The notes under the pieces are model-generated. The model had not been told where the DNA came from and searched no databases. It saw only the letters and a program-made list of their open reading frames with translations. Shown one piece after another: positions 28,182 through 38,330 of a DNA stretch of 64,000 nucleotides. Numbering within the stretch: position 1 is the stretch's first letter; each line of letters opens with the position of its first letter. A program made the position numbers and the translations under genes. The DNA comes from Winogradskyella forsetii (GTDB lineage: Bacteria > Bacteroidota > Bacteroidia > Flavobacteriales > Flavobacteriaceae), in assembly GCF_013394595.1 (NCBI RefSeq), contig NZ_CP053348.1, positions 620,001 through 684,000 on the forward strand, in the 5' to 3' direction.

Positions 28182-29170
28182 AAGAGGACATCACTTACAT
28201 ATTTAGAAAACCGGATCCAAAATTCAAAAGTATTGAAGGGGTTTTTAACCACATTAAAGCACTAATTGGTTTACAAACAAAAACATCGATAATACATCTT
28301 AAATCATCAGGAGGAGGTCTTAGTACCTTATGGTCTAACTTATCGAAGTTTAAAAGAGATAAGGACACCATATATCATATTACAGGAGACGTCCACTATA
28401 TGGCTTTAGTTACAGGTAAGAAAACGGTATTAACTATCCATGATGTAAACTCGATTTTAAAGAGAACTTTCTTAAAAAGGGTATATCTTAAACTGTTTTG
28501 GTTTTGGTTGCCTGCATTATGTGTGAAACGTATTAGCGTAATTTCAAATTTCACTAAACTGGAACTTGAAAAAGTTATACCATTTGCTAAACATAAAATT
28601 AGCGTAGTTCATAATCCTGTGAACGAATTATTCAGCTTTAGCAATTATAATTTTAATCAAGAGACACCTAGAATATTATTGTTAGGCACCAAAGTCAATA
28701 AAAATTTAGAAAATGTACTAAAAGCTTTAGCTACCCTTCCTTGCGAAATAGTATTGATAGGTAAACTTACTGAGAACCAACACAGCTTAATAGCTTCCTT
28801 AAATTTAAATTTTCAAGCACATTTCAATCTATCCATTAATGAAGTGGTACAAGAATTTAAGAAATGTGATTTATTATGTTTTGCTTCAACCTACGAGGGG
28901 TTTGGTATGCCTATAATAGAAGCACAGGCAGTTGGGAGGCCAGTAGTAACTTCCAATCTTGGAGCAATGAAGGAGGTGGCGGCAGATGCTGCTTTTTTAG
29001 TAAACCCTTATGATATCAATTCTATAAGAGCAGGAGTTAAGGAAATAATTGAGAACGCAGAGTTAAGACAGGGTTTAATACAAAAAGGATTACAAAATGT
29101 AGAGCGTTTTAAGCCTGATGCCATCGCAAAAGATTATAGGTGTATGTACCGAGAATTGAGTGCAGAGTGA
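28178..29170 (+). CDS. Family 4 glycosyltransferase
   Basis: 330 residues. T-V-L-T-I-H-D-V-N in the N-terminal domain and I-S-V-I-S-N-F-T-K are typical GT4 elements; I-S-V-V-H-N-P-V-N ends the linker. The nucleotide-sugar site is F-A-S-T-Y-E-G-F-G-M-P-I-I-E-A-Q-A-V-G-R-P-V-V-T-S, a full E-x7-E motif. Translationally coupled to the Wzy gene before it. Confidence 0.9.
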   Translation: MKEDITYIFRKPDPKFKSIEGVFNHIKALIGLQTKTSIIHLKSSGGGLSTLWSNLSKFKRDKDTIYHITGDVHYMALVTGKKTVLTIHDVNSILKRTFLKRVYLKLFWFWLPALCVKRISVISNFTKLELEKVIPFAKHKISVVHNPVNELFSFSNYNFNQETPRILLLGTKVNKNLENVLKALATLPCEIVLIGKLTENQHSLIASLNLNFQAHFNLSINEVVQEFKKCDLLCFASTYEGFGMPIIEAQAVGRPVVTSNLGAMKEVAADAAFLVNPYDINSIRAGVKEIIENAELRQGLIQKGLQNVERFKPDAIAKDYRCMYRELSAE

Positions 29171-29236
29171 TTGAAGTCTATTCAATCCATTTTAAAAAAG
29201 AAAAATTAAAATAATACTAGTAGCGTTAAAATCAAT

Positions 29237-30379
29237 ATGAAATTAAAACTATGGATATTTATTGATTGGTATTTACCAGCGTATAAAGCTGGTGGTCCCA
29301 TACAATCAATTGCTAATTTGGTCAGTCGTTTAAAAGGTGAATTCGATATTAGTGTCATTACATCGAATTCAGACTTAGGTGAATTACTAGACTTAGATCC
29401 AAAATCCCTGAATAAATGGGTGGAAAAGGACGGATATCAAGTGATGTATTTGGATGCTGAACACCAAACTAAGAAGCATTTAAAAACACTTTTTAAAGCC
29501 CATACGTTTGATGCTGTTTATTTTAACTCCTTGTTTTCCGTTAAGTTTACATTGCTGCCATTTTGGCTTTTAAGAAATGAACCTGTTAGAAGAGTGTTAG
29601 CGACTCGAGGTATGTTAGGTGCAGGAGCACTAGCCATAAAACCTTTAAAAAAGAAGCTTTTTTTAAGCTTTATTAAACGCCTGAATTTACATAAAAAAGT
29701 AATTTGGCATGCTACGGCCCAAAGTGAGATTGATGAGATTAAAATGCATTTTGGAACAGACCGAAAAATTATATTAGCACCAAATCTTTCCGCAATAACC
29801 CGCCATCACTTTTCGGAAAAAAATAAAACAGAAAATCAAATTAACATTTTTTTTCTCTCTCGTATATCCTATAAAAAAAATTTAATTGGAGCAATAGATA
29901 TGCTCTCAAAAATAAAATCAAGATATAAGGTTCGGTTTCATATCATTGGGCCAATAGATGATAATGATTATTGGCAGAAATGTGAAGTAAAGATAAAAGA
30001 ATTGCCAAAAAATATAAGTACAAATTACCTTGGTGCTATTCCAAATGGTGAATTATCAAGTTATTTATCTAAAGAACACCTCTTACTATTGCCAACGTTT
30101 CATGAGAATTTTGGGCATGTGATTATGGAATCTTGGCAAAATGGTTGCCCTGTAATTATATCGGATCAAACACCTTGGCGAAATTTAAAAGCAGATAAAT
30201 TAGGTTATGATCTTTCTAATTCTGAAGAAAGTGCTTTTATCGAAGCCATAGAGCATTTATGCGGTATGTCTCAAGATGAGTATAACAAGTGGTCAAAATC
30301 GGCGTTTCGTTTTGCTAAGACATTTATTGAGAATCCAAAGGTATTAGAACAAAATAAAAGCTTATTTTTGAACGTTTAA
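29237..30379 (+). CDS. Family 4 glycosyltransferase
   Basis: 380 residues. [20 protein letters not shown] is the acceptor-side loop of a well-known capsule GT4 group, followed by [19 protein letters not shown] begins the C-terminal domain, and [16 protein letters not shown] is the nucleotide-sugar site. About 65 bp after the preceding gene and 10 bp before the UDP-xylose synthase gene. Confidence 0.88.
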   Translation: MKLKLWIFIDWYLPAYKAGGPIQSIANLVSRLKGEFDISVITSNSDLGELLDLDPKSLNKWVEKDGYQVMYLDAEHQTKKHLKTLFKAHTFDAVYFNSLFSVKFTLLPFWLLRNEPVRRVLATRGMLGAGALAIKPLKKKLFLSFIKRLNLHKKVIWHATAQSEIDEIKMHFGTDRKIILAPNLSAITRHHFSEKNKTENQINIFFLSRISYKKNLIGAIDMLSKIKSRYKVRFHIIGPIDDNDYWQKCEVKIKELPKNISTNYLGAIPNGELSSYLSKEHLLLLPTFHENFGHVIMESWQNGCPVIISDQTPWRNLKADKLGYDLSNSEESAFIEAIEHLCGMSQDEYNKWSKSAFRFAKTFIENPKVLEQNKSLFLNV

Positions 30380-30389
30380 AATTTTTAAA

Positions 30390-31340
30390 ATGAAACGAAT
30401 TTTAGTTACTGGTGGTGCTGGTTTTGTTGGCTCACATCTCTGTGAACGCTTACTGAAGGAAGGAAATGAAGTCATATGTTTAGATAACTATTTTACCGGA
30501 TCCAAACAAAACATTGAGCATTTAATGGATGACCATTATTTTGAATTGGTGCGTCATGATATTATCAATCCCTATATGATTGAGGTCGATGAAATCTATA
30601 ACCTAGCATGTCCGGCTTCACCAGTCCATTATCAGTATAACCCCATTAAAACCATTAAAACGTCTGTAATGGGCGCTATTAATATGTTAGGTTTGGCCAA
30701 GCGTGTGGGCGCAAAAATATTACAAGCGTCTACTAGTGAAGTGTACGGAGATCCTACTGTACATCCGCAACCAGAGAGTTATTGGGGCAATGTGAACCCA
30801 ATAGGCTTACGGTCTTGTTATGATGAGGGTAAGCGCTGTGCGGAAACGTTGTTTATGGATTATCACACACAAAATGAAGTCGCAATTAAAATTATTAGAA
30901 TATTCAATACCTATGGGCCACGCATGCACCCTCAAGATGGACGCGTGGTTTCTAATTTTATTATGCAAGCTTTAAAAGGGGATGATATCACCATTTTTGG
31001 TGAAGGACATCAAACACGAAGTTTTCAATACGTGGATGATCTTGTAGAAGGCACTGTTCGTATGATGCAAAGTCGAGATGGCTTTGTGGGTCCGGTAAAT
31101 ATTGGAAATCCAATAGAATTTACCATGTTGGAACTTGCTGAAATAGTTATAGAATTAACGAATTCCAAATCAAAAATTATTCATTTGCCATTGCCTCAAG
31201 ACGATCCTATGCAACGTCAACCCGTTATTGATTTAGCGAAAAAAGAGTTGAACGGATGGGAACCAAAAGTTCACCTTAGAGAAGGTTTAGGAAAAACGAT
31301 TAACTATTTTGATGGACTTATAAAATCTAAAAAGGCATAA
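30390..31340 (+). CDS. uxs: UDP-glucuronate decarboxylase (UDP-xylose synthase)
   Basis: 316 residues. NAD-dependent extended SDR converting UDP-glucuronate to UDP-xylose. G-G-A-G-F-V-G (8-14), then [23 protein letters not shown], and [11 protein letters not shown] (catalytic Y-x3-K) are specific to the UXS group, as is F-N-T-Y-G-P-R-M. Its substrate needs a UDP-glucose dehydrogenase, which is not in the window. Points to xylose in the polysaccharide. Confidence 0.94.
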   Translation: MKRILVTGGAGFVGSHLCERLLKEGNEVICLDNYFTGSKQNIEHLMDDHYFELVRHDIINPYMIEVDEIYNLACPASPVHYQYNPIKTIKTSVMGAINMLGLAKRVGAKILQASTSEVYGDPTVHPQPESYWGNVNPIGLRSCYDEGKRCAETLFMDYHTQNEVAIKIIRIFNTYGPRMHPQDGRVVSNFIMQALKGDDITIFGEGHQTRSFQYVDDLVEGTVRMMQSRDGFVGPVNIGNPIEFTMLELAEIVIELTNSKSKIIHLPLPQDDPMQRQPVIDLAKKELNGWEPKVHLREGLGKTINYFDGLIKSKKA

Positions 31341-31357
31341 ATAATTAATCTGAGATT

Positions 31358-31909
31358 TTGAAAACAGATTTATCTACATATAATAATAGTTGGTATAATC
31401 CTGGCTCTAAATTCAAGCGTTTGCTTTGGTATGTGATAAGTTTGCTCTTTTTTGAGGGTGGATGGAACATCTCTTCGGGATTAAAAATAGCCTTGTTAAG
31501 AATTTTTGGTGCCAAAATAGGCCAAGGTGTGGTAATCAAACCTAGAATATCAATTAAATACCCTTGGAAACTTCAAATAGGAAATCATTGTTGGATTGGG
31601 GAAAATGTTTGGATAGACAATCTCGATGAAGTAACTATTGAAAATCATGTTTGTATTTCGCAAGGAGCGCTTTTAATATGTGGTAATCACAACTATAAAA
31701 AATCAAGTTTCGATTTGTTTGTTGCGCCTATTGCTTTGAAAGAGGGAAGTTGGGTCGGCGCTAAATCTATGGTGTCACCTGGTGTTACCTTAAATAGCCA
31801 TGCGGTTCTTAGCTTAGGATCCGTAGCGACCATGGATTTAGAGGCCTACAGTATTTATAGTGGAAATCCAGCAACTAGAGTGAAAACACGTAAAATTGAA
31901 CAACCATAA
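31358..31909 (+). CDS. WcaF-like acetyltransferase
   Basis: 183 residues from a TTG start at 31358; no ATG is suitably placed before the conserved N-terminus. N-N-S-W-Y-N-P-G-S followed by W-Y-V-I-S-L-L-F-F, then the hexapeptide beta-helix (I-G-N-H-C-W-I-G-E-N-V-W-I-D) and I-C-G-N-H-N-Y match the colanic-acid WcaF group. It probably O-acetylates a sugar of the unit, perhaps fucose, with acetyl-CoA. Paired with the GT2 gene that follows. Confidence 0.86.
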   Translation: MKTDLSTYNNSWYNPGSKFKRLLWYVISLLFFEGGWNISSGLKIALLRIFGAKIGQGVVIKPRISIKYPWKLQIGNHCWIGENVWIDNLDEVTIENHVCISQGALLICGNHNYKKSSFDLFVAPIALKEGSWVGAKSMVSPGVTLNSHAVLSLGSVATMDLEAYSIYSGNPATRVKTRKIEQP

Positions 31910-31910
31910 A

Positions 31911-32660
31911 ATGAAAGTTTCTTTAATAACGGCGACATACAACAGCGAGTCAACCATAAACACTTGTATGGAATCTGTCCTTAATCAAACCTATAAGAAT
32001 ATTGAGTATATAGTTATAGATGGTGTTTCTAGTGATGGCACTTTAAATTATATAAAAGAAAAGTCTAAAGCCTATCCACAAATCATATTCAGTTCAGCTA
32101 AGGATACGGGTATTTATGATGCTTTGAATAAGGGCATTGAAAAAGCCACAGGAGATATCATTGGTTTGGTACATTCTGATGATTTTTTAGCAGATAATGA
32201 TGTTATTGAAACTATTGTTAACACTTTTAAAAATGAAAATGCGGATGGTGTTTATGGTAACCTTCATTATATAGCTTTTGACAATACGGATAAGGTCATT
32301 AGAAACTGGGTAGGTAAACAATTCCGGCCAAAGCTTTTAACCCAAGGTTGGATGCCAGCACACCCAACACTTTATTTGAAAAAGGATATTTACGAAAAAT
32401 ACGGAACGTTTAATCTTTCTTATAAAATAGCGGCTGATTACGATTTTATTTTACGTATATTTAAACAACCACAACTTAAATTTTATTACCTACCCAAAAC
32501 GATTGTAAAAATGAGAGTAGGCGGCGCCAGTAACAGAAGTTTAAAGAATATTATTCAAAAAACTAATGAGGACTACCGCGCTATTAATGCGAATGAAATT
32601 GGAAGTTGGAAGACTATACTTATAAAAAATGTTTCAAAATTAAAGCAGTTTGTATCATAA
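31911..32660 (+). CDS. Family 2 glycosyltransferase
   Basis: 249 residues from ATG 31911; an upstream TTG at 31896 lies within the wcaF-like gene and is less likely. M-K-V-S-L-I-T-A-T-Y-N-S start, D-G-V-S-S-D-G-T, and H-S-D-D-F-L-A (about 83-89) as metal motif. W-M-P-A-H-P-T-L-Y follows, then K-I-A-A-D-Y-D as the catalytic region. This pattern is close to WcaE/WcaA-type transferases. It overlaps nothing but starts 2 bases after the preceding stop. Confidence 0.88.
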   Translation: MKVSLITATYNSESTINTCMESVLNQTYKNIEYIVIDGVSSDGTLNYIKEKSKAYPQIIFSSAKDTGIYDALNKGIEKATGDIIGLVHSDDFLADNDVIETIVNTFKNENADGVYGNLHYIAFDNTDKVIRNWVGKQFRPKLLTQGWMPAHPTLYLKKDIYEKYGTFNLSYKIAADYDFILRIFKQPQLKFYYLPKTIVKMRVGGASNRSLKNIIQKTNEDYRAINANEIGSWKTILIKNVSKLKQFVS

Positions 32661-32752
32661 ACGTTCGAAAGATTTCATAAATCCGGTTGAAGGTAGTTAT
32701 GGTTATTTTATGCATCTTTGTAGCCCAAACATTATAAATCGAGATTGTAAGT

Positions 32753-33844
32753 ATGGTCAAAGAATTACTTGAAAATTTTAACCCACTAAATTATATAGGT
32801 TGGATTACTTTAATTTCAGCTACTTTATCATTTGTTGTGTCATGCATTAGTTATCCTGCAATCATTAATGTTGCCATAGCTAAAAATCTAATGGACAAAC
32901 CTGGAGAGCGAAGTAGTCATACCGGTACAGTGCCTAATTTAGGAGGCATTGGCTTGTATCTTGGGATTGTTGTCGCGATAACCATAACAGGAGCGACTTT
33001 AGATACCAAGAGTTTGCTCTTAATTTTAGGAAGTATTACTCTGCTTTTCTTTTTAGGTCTAAAAGATGATATTTTAATTTTATCACCGCGTAAAAAATTT
33101 ACGGGCCAAATTTTGGCAGCAATGTTATTAATTGTCTTTACAGATACGCGTATCCATGGACTGTCTGGTATTATGGGCATAACGATAATGCCCTATTGGT
33201 TATCCGTAATTTTTACCCTTTTCGTCTATCTCTTAATCCTCAATGCGTTTAATCTTATTGATGGGATAGATGGGCTGGCAGGAACGCTGGCTCTAATGGC
33301 ATGTGCTGCTTTCTGTTTAATATTTTATATTTATAAAGATATTAGCATGGTGGTTTTAGCTGCCGCAGCTATTGGTGCTCTAATGCCCTTTTTGTATTAC
33401 AATTTCTCAAAACGAAATAAAATGTTTATGGGAGATACTGGATCTATGATATTAGGGTTTATTATAGCCGTATTTGCCATAAGATTTATCGATAGCTCTG
33501 AGGGCTCCTCCTTAAGTTTATTCCATACGTCTTCTCCTGTAATAGCTTTAGCAGTTTTATTTTTTCCGCTATTGGATACGCTTCGTATTTTCTTTATAAG
33601 AATTGTGATACATAAAACCAGTCCTTTTTCAGCAGATAGAAATCACTTACATCATAAGTTTTTGAGTGTTGGGTTTTCACATGTTAAAACAACTTTAACT
33701 ATAGTTGGTATTAATGTCATATTAATTCTCCTTGCTTTTGTTTGTAAAAATATAGATATTCATTGGCAATTATTGATTTTAATAGCTTCAGGTACATTAT
33801 TATTCTCTATATTCTTTATAATAGATTGGTTGAAATATAAGTAA
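32753..33844 (+). CDS. WecA/TagO-like undecaprenyl-phosphate sugar-phosphate transferase
   Basis: 363 residues, about ten membrane segments. Motifs of the MraY/WecA family: D-K-P-G-E-R-S-S-H (about 48-56), L-K-D-D (cytoplasmic Asp pair), N-A-F-N-L-I-D-G-I-D-G-L-A-G, and M-G-D-T-G-S-M, plus H-L-H-H-K-F in the last loop. It would start the unit by moving GlcNAc-1-P or a related sugar phosphate to undecaprenyl phosphate at the inner membrane. There is a 92-bp gap before it. Confidence 0.92.
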   Translation: MVKELLENFNPLNYIGWITLISATLSFVVSCISYPAIINVAIAKNLMDKPGERSSHTGTVPNLGGIGLYLGIVVAITITGATLDTKSLLLILGSITLLFFLGLKDDILILSPRKKFTGQILAAMLLIVFTDTRIHGLSGIMGITIMPYWLSVIFTLFVYLLILNAFNLIDGIDGLAGTLALMACAAFCLIFYIYKDISMVVLAAAAIGALMPFLYYNFSKRNKMFMGDTGSMILGFIIAVFAIRFIDSSEGSSLSLFHTSSPVIALAVLFFPLLDTLRIFFIRIVIHKTSPFSADRNHLHHKFLSVGFSHVKTTLTIVGINVILILLAFVCKNIDIHWQLLILIASGTLLFSIFFIIDWLKYK

Positions 33845-33892
33845 ATCGTCTCAACTTAGCAGCTAATTTATAGTCTACCTTAACTAAATACT

Positions 33893-33922
33893 TTGTGAAA
33901 ACTAATATTGCACTTATATTTG
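33893..33922 (+). promoter_or_regulatory. Bacteroidota-type promoter for wza-wzc
   Basis: TTG at 33893-33895 and TATATTTG at 33915-33922 are spaced by exactly 19 bases and match the TTG-N19-TAnnTTTG consensus in full. The transcription start would fall near 33927, about 18 bases before the wza ATG. This suggests the export genes have their own promoter inside the large locus. Confidence 0.7.
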
Positions 33923-33944
33923 TTGCTTTACTAAATACTTACGA

Positions 33945-34703
33945 ATGTCAAAGTACTTTTATTGTCTATTATGCTGCGCTCTAATATTTTCGTGCACAAG
34001 CAAAAAAGAAATTCTTTATTTACAAGATGCAGATCAATATAACAACAACGAGATTGTTTATGCGAGTTCTATAATCCAACCAAACGATGTACTGCGCATT
34101 AACGTTAGCGCATTGATACCAGAATCTGCAATTCCTTATAATAAATCATCAAACAGTGCTTCTGGTGTTAGTGTAGAGTTAATGCAGTTGGAGGGTTATT
34201 TAGTGTCTGAAAAATCGACAATTAATTTTCCTATTTTAGGTGTCTTGTCTGTGGCAGACATGACAACTCAAGATTTTTCTGAGTTTCTTAAGAAAAAATT
34301 AGAAGATGAAGGTCACTTAAAGAACCCTACGGTAGAGGTGAGGCTAGTAAATGCTAAGGTCACAATTTTAGGTGAAGTTAATGGCCCTGGAACCTATACT
34401 TTTACAGAGCAGAACATTACATTGTTACAGGCTCTAGGTTATGCAGGTGATTTAACTATTAATGGTAAGCGTGAGGATATAAAAATTATGCGTTTTGAAA
34501 ATGGAGTCCAGCACATAGCTCATATCGATTTAACGTCAGCAGATTGGTTAAATGGGCCTTATAATTTTATTAAACCAAATGATACTATAATCGTTGATCC
34601 TAACAACCCAAAAGTTAAAAGTGCTGGTTTTATAGGTAACGTAGGTACTTTACTTTCCGTAGTTTCAATTCTGTTTACTACCGTAGTTTTAATTACAAAA
34701 TAA
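33945..34703 (+). CDS. wza: Polysaccharide export lipoprotein, Wza type
   Basis: 252 residues. A lipoprotein signal ends in A-L-I-F-S-C17. The mature part begins with I-L-Y-L-Q-D-A, usual in the Bacteroidota branch, then I-I-Q-P-N-D-V-L-R-I-N-V, the Poly_export domain, and a SLBB domain (V-T-I-L-G-E-V-N-G-P-G-T-Y). A single C-terminal hydrophobic helix (about 227-250) fits the outer-membrane anchor of Wza. It forms the outer-membrane channel working with Wzc. ATG chosen for the promoter and signal peptide fit. Confidence 0.92.
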   Translation: MSKYFYCLLCCALIFSCTSKKEILYLQDADQYNNNEIVYASSIIQPNDVLRINVSALIPESAIPYNKSSNSASGVSVELMQLEGYLVSEKSTINFPILGVLSVADMTTQDFSEFLKKKLEDEGHLKNPTVEVRLVNAKVTILGEVNGPGTYTFTEQNITLLQALGYAGDLTINGKREDIKIMRFENGVQHIAHIDLTSADWLNGPYNFIKPNDTIIVDPNNPKVKSAGFIGNVGTLLSVVSILFTTVVLITK

Positions 34704-34704
34704 A

Positions 34705-37041
34705 ATGAATCAAGCTCAAGAAAACAATTACCAAAAAAATAGGGATCAGGGAGAGTTTATCAAAGGCGAATTCCGTAAATACTTAAGGTATTGGTATTGG
34801 TTCGTTTTAGGCGCCATATTAGCATTTATTGGTGCATACATGTATTTAAGATATACGCCTAAGGTTTATACTGCCGCCGCTAAGATAAAAATTTTAAATA
34901 AAACAAAGGGTTTAGAAATGCCATCATCGGCGTTTATATTTAATCGTTCTAATATTAATCTTGAGAATGAGATTGAAATTCTTAAATCCTATCGTATTAT
35001 AGAAAATGTAGTAGATCGATTAGATTTAACCATGCGATTTTATGAAGAGGGAAATGTGCTTACCACAGAAATCAATCATTTACCGTTTAATATTATCAAG
35101 ACCATTAGTAACGATAGTATTTATAATGGTTCTGCATATAGAATTAATGTAAAACCTGAGGCATTTGAAGTGACGTCATCAGCTAGTGGAAAAACCTTAG
35201 TATTTCCGCAATTTGATACCACTAAATCCAATCATAATCTTCCTTTTGAGTTAAGTTTAGATAACCGAAGGAGTATTGGAGAAATTGGTGGGAAGACTTA
35301 TATCGTAAGGTTTTCTTCAGTTCAAAGTGTAACCAATGCTTTAAAAGGACGAGTGAATATAAGTATGCTGGGTAAAAACAGTGATTTACTCCAGTTAAAT
35401 TATACCAGTCAGAGTAAGGCTTTAAACGAACGTATTCTAAATACCCTAATTGAAGTTTTTAATGACGACGGCATTAATGACCGTCAGGAAGTCTCTAGAC
35501 GAACTATAGAATTCATTGATGAGCGATTTGCGAAATTAGCTAGGGAATTAGATTCTATAGAGGTTGGTATTAAGGATTATAAGCAAAAAAATAATTTAAT
35601 TACTTTAGAGTCTGATGCAGAATTGGGTATGACTCAGCGTACCTTATCTGAAGAAGAATTATTTGAAATAGATAGGCAATTGATGATATCTAATCTTCTT
35701 AAAGAAACCGTTGAGACCCCTAACCCTGATTCAGGATTATTACCAGCAAATATAGGTATCGATAATACAAGCATTAATGGCCTAGTTGATAATTACAATG
35801 CACTCGTTTTTGAGCGTGATAATTTAATTACTAGTGCAGGTGAAAATAATCCTAACGTCATTATTTTAAATTCTAAATTGAAAGACGTTAAATCCAATAT
35901 TATAGCTTCCATTGATTCTTATTCTAAACAATTGAGCGCTTCTAGAACACAATTAATGCGAAAGAATAAGCGATTTTCTTCTCAAGTATATAGTTTACCT
36001 GCTAAGGAGAAAGCAATGACTGACATTAATAGACAACGTGAAATTAAGCAAAGTTTGTACCTTTTTCTCCTTCAAAAAAGAGAAGAATCGGCAATTAATC
36101 TAGCAATTACGGAACCATCCATAAAAGTGGTTGAGTATGCCATTTCTAATGGTACTCCAATTTCGCCAAATTCTAAAAACACTTATTTATTGGCGATTGT
36201 AATGGGTTTAGCGGTTCCATTTGGTATCATTTATGTCTTTTTGCTGCTAGACACTAAAATAAAAGGAAGAGAAGATATTACTCAATTAAATTCCAAGGTG
36301 CCTATTGTCGGAGAGATTCCCAAAATAAAAACCGATCAACTTATTTTTAAGGATCCTGAAGACAATTCCGCGTTATCGGAAGCATTTCGGATTTTAAGTT
36401 CTAATGTTGATTACCTTCTTCCATCTAATAATGAAGGAAAAGGGAAAATTATTTATTGCACTTCTACTATTAAAGGAGAGGGTAAAACCTATATTAGCCT
36501 TAATTTATCCTTAGCATTATCAAGTATTAATAAGAAGGTTTTATTAATTGGTGCAGATTTAAGAAATCCGCAGATTCATACACATATTCAAGAGGAAAAA
36601 CACAAATCAGGTTTATCTAATTATCTTCATGATGTCAATTATAATTGGAAAGACGCCCTAATAAATGGTTTCGATAAACACCCTAACCATCACATTATTT
36701 TGTCTGGAAGTATTCCACCTAATCCAGCACATTTATTGACAAATGGACGTTTTAAAAAGCTGATTGAAGAGGCGAAGGAAGAATACGATTACATAGTGGT
36801 AGATACAGCACCTACAATTTTAGTGACCGATACTATGTTGATTTCACAGTTGGCAGATGCCACCATATATTTGGCACGTGCTAATTACACGGAGAAAAAT
36901 CTCTTAAAATTTTCGAGAGATTTATTCGAATCCGGGAAATTGAAAAACATGGCATACGTCATTAATGGTGTAGACACCAATAAATCCAACGGTTATGGTT
37001 ATAATTACGGTTATAATTACGGGTACAGTGATAAAGAATAA
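34705..37041 (+). CDS. wzc: Wzc-like polysaccharide co-polymerase / tyrosine autokinase
   Basis: 778 residues. Wzz domain with a membrane segment near residues 31-50 and another near 494-514. The cytoplasmic BY-kinase has Walker A K-G-E-G-K-T (about 590-596), Walker A' L-L-I-G-A-D-L-R-N-P and Walker B Y-D-Y-I-V-V-D-T-A-P. The tail N-G-Y-G-Y-N-Y-G-Y-N-Y-G-Y has seven Tyr for autophosphorylation. Together with Wza, Wzy and Wzx it completes a Wzy-dependent system. It starts 1 base after wza stops. Confidence 0.94.
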   Translation: MNQAQENNYQKNRDQGEFIKGEFRKYLRYWYWFVLGAILAFIGAYMYLRYTPKVYTAAAKIKILNKTKGLEMPSSAFIFNRSNINLENEIEILKSYRIIENVVDRLDLTMRFYEEGNVLTTEINHLPFNIIKTISNDSIYNGSAYRINVKPEAFEVTSSASGKTLVFPQFDTTKSNHNLPFELSLDNRRSIGEIGGKTYIVRFSSVQSVTNALKGRVNISMLGKNSDLLQLNYTSQSKALNERILNTLIEVFNDDGINDRQEVSRRTIEFIDERFAKLARELDSIEVGIKDYKQKNNLITLESDAELGMTQRTLSEEELFEIDRQLMISNLLKETVETPNPDSGLLPANIGIDNTSINGLVDNYNALVFERDNLITSAGENNPNVIILNSKLKDVKSNIIASIDSYSKQLSASRTQLMRKNKRFSSQVYSLPAKEKAMTDINRQREIKQSLYLFLLQKREESAINLAITEPSIKVVEYAISNGTPISPNSKNTYLLAIVMGLAVPFGIIYVFLLLDTKIKGREDITQLNSKVPIVGEIPKIKTDQLIFKDPEDNSALSEAFRILSSNVDYLLPSNNEGKGKIIYCTSTIKGEGKTYISLNLSLALSSINKKVLLIGADLRNPQIHTHIQEEKHKSGLSNYLHDVNYNWKDALINGFDKHPNHHIILSGSIPPNPAHLLTNGRFKKLIEEAKEEYDYIVVDTAPTILVTDTMLISQLADATIYLARANYTEKNLLKFSRDLFESGKLKNMAYVINGVDTNKSNGYGYNYGYNYGYSDKE

Positions 37042-37139
37042 TTGTATTTATTATTCAGTTTTTTGATTAGGTGATATATGTCATGATTTTTAAGTGTTTT
37101 ATGATTTACTTTTATTAGGGAATTATAAAACCAAAAGTC

Positions 37140-37559
37140 ATGAGAACTCTAGAACCAATTTCTACACTAATGTCAACCAATATCATTGCACTCCATAGAG
37201 ACGATGATCTAGAAAGGGCAGAATTATTATTCAAAAGACATAAAATTAGACATATTCCTGTGGTTAAAGAGGAGGTTGTTATTGGGATCTTAAGCTATAC
37301 TGATCTTTTAAGGATAAGCTTTGCGGATGCTGTTGATGACACCGAAACGGAAGTCGATACCTTAGTCTATAATATGTTTACCATTGACCAAGTGATGGTT
37401 AAAAATGTGGTTACAGTAACTTCTGATACGTCGATTAAAGATGTTGCTAAAATATTGGCCACACAAGAGTTTCACGCGTTACCAGTTGTAGATAACGGTT
37501 TGTTGGTTGGCATTGTTACGACCACGGATTTAATCAATTATTTGTTGAAACAATTATAA
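37140..37559 (+). CDS. CBS-domain protein
   Basis: 139 residues made of two CBS repeats (about 10-65 and 75-135), each with the H-I-P-V-V / H-A-L-P-V-V strand and a G-I-L/G-I-V-T strand followed by T-D-L. Such Bateman modules sense adenine nucleotides. No other domain is attached, so it must act on a partner. It is preceded by a 98-bp gap and converges with rpe, only 19 bp away. Confidence 0.9.
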   Translation: MRTLEPISTLMSTNIIALHRDDDLERAELLFKRHKIRHIPVVKEEVVIGILSYTDLLRISFADAVDDTETEVDTLVYNMFTIDQVMVKNVVTVTSDTSIKDVAKILATQEFHALPVVDNGLLVGIVTTTDLINYLLKQL

Positions 37560-37578
37560 TCCAAGGTGAGCATCTGTT

Positions 37579-38241
37579 TTAAGAATTAGCTATATCTTTC
37601 AGGGTTTTGATGGTCGCCGTCGGATTCTCACTTTTAAAGACATGGCTGCCAGCTACGAAAGTATCTGCGCCAGCATCAACCAGTTTTTTGATGTTTTTAT
37701 TTGTGACGCCTCCATCAACTTCTATACGAGTATCTAAACCTTGGTCATTGATCATTTTTCGAAGGTTTGTTATTCGTTTATAGGTCACCTCTTCAAACTT
37801 TTGCCCACCAAATCCAGGATTAATTGACATTAATAAGATCATATAACATTCAGGCAGAATATCTTCTAAAACGTTCAGAGGTGTCGTAATATTAAGCACA
37901 ATTCCAGCTTTGCAGCCTGCATCTTTAATCTGCCTCAAAGTACGGTGCAAATGAACAGTAGATTCATAATGAACCGTTATAATATCTGCCCCTACTTTTG
38001 CGAATTCTTCAATATAGCGCTCAGGTTTTTCAATCATTAAATGAACATCCAAAGGTTTTCGTGCATGTTTCTTAATAGCAGAAATAACAGGCATTCCATA
38101 CGATATGTTAGGTACAAAATGGCCGTCCATAACGTCAATATGAAACCAGTCCGCATCGCTATTGTTTACCATTTCTGTATCACGTTGAAGATTGCCAAAA
38201 TCGGAAGCAAGCATTGAAGGAGCAATTAATTTTGAAGCCAT
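37579..38241 (-). CDS. rpe: Ribulose-phosphate 3-epimerase
   Basis: 220 residues, TIM barrel. Interconverts ribulose-5-P and xylulose-5-P in the pentose phosphate pathway. A-P-S-M-L-A-S-D-F-G (6-15), H-I-D-V-M-D-G-H-F-V-P-N-I-S-Y-G with the metal His and catalytic Asp, D-V-H-L-M-I, M-S-I-N-P-G-F-G-G-Q-K-F and E-V-D-G-G-V are all present. Stands alone as a - strand gene between the CBS gene and the GCACGAA array. Confidence 0.97.
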   Translation of the reverse strand: MASKLIAPSMLASDFGNLQRDTEMVNNSDADWFHIDVMDGHFVPNISYGMPVISAIKKHARKPLDVHLMIEKPERYIEEFAKVGADIITVHYESTVHLHRTLRQIKDAGCKAGIVLNITTPLNVLEDILPECYMILLMSINPGFGGQKFEEVTYKRITNLRKMINDQGLDTRIEVDGGVTNKNIKKLVDAGADTFVAGSHVFKSENPTATIKTLKDIANS

Positions 38242-38267
38242 TAAATGTAGTTCTTTTTAGATTTCAG

Positions 38268-38300
38268 CAAAGGTAAATAAATTATGAAATTAATGATCAA
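38268..38300 (-). promoter_or_regulatory. Candidate rpe promoter
   Basis: On the - strand, TACCTTTG (38275-38268) fits TAnnTTTG and lies 27 bases before the rpe ATG. A TTG (38300-38298) lies 22 bases upstream, three more than the ideal 19. The GCACGAA array begins about 31 bases further upstream, so array length could change the DNA around this promoter. Confidence 0.5.
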
Positions 38301-38330
38301 AAGTGATTGAAAGGTTTTTTAGCTTTTTAA

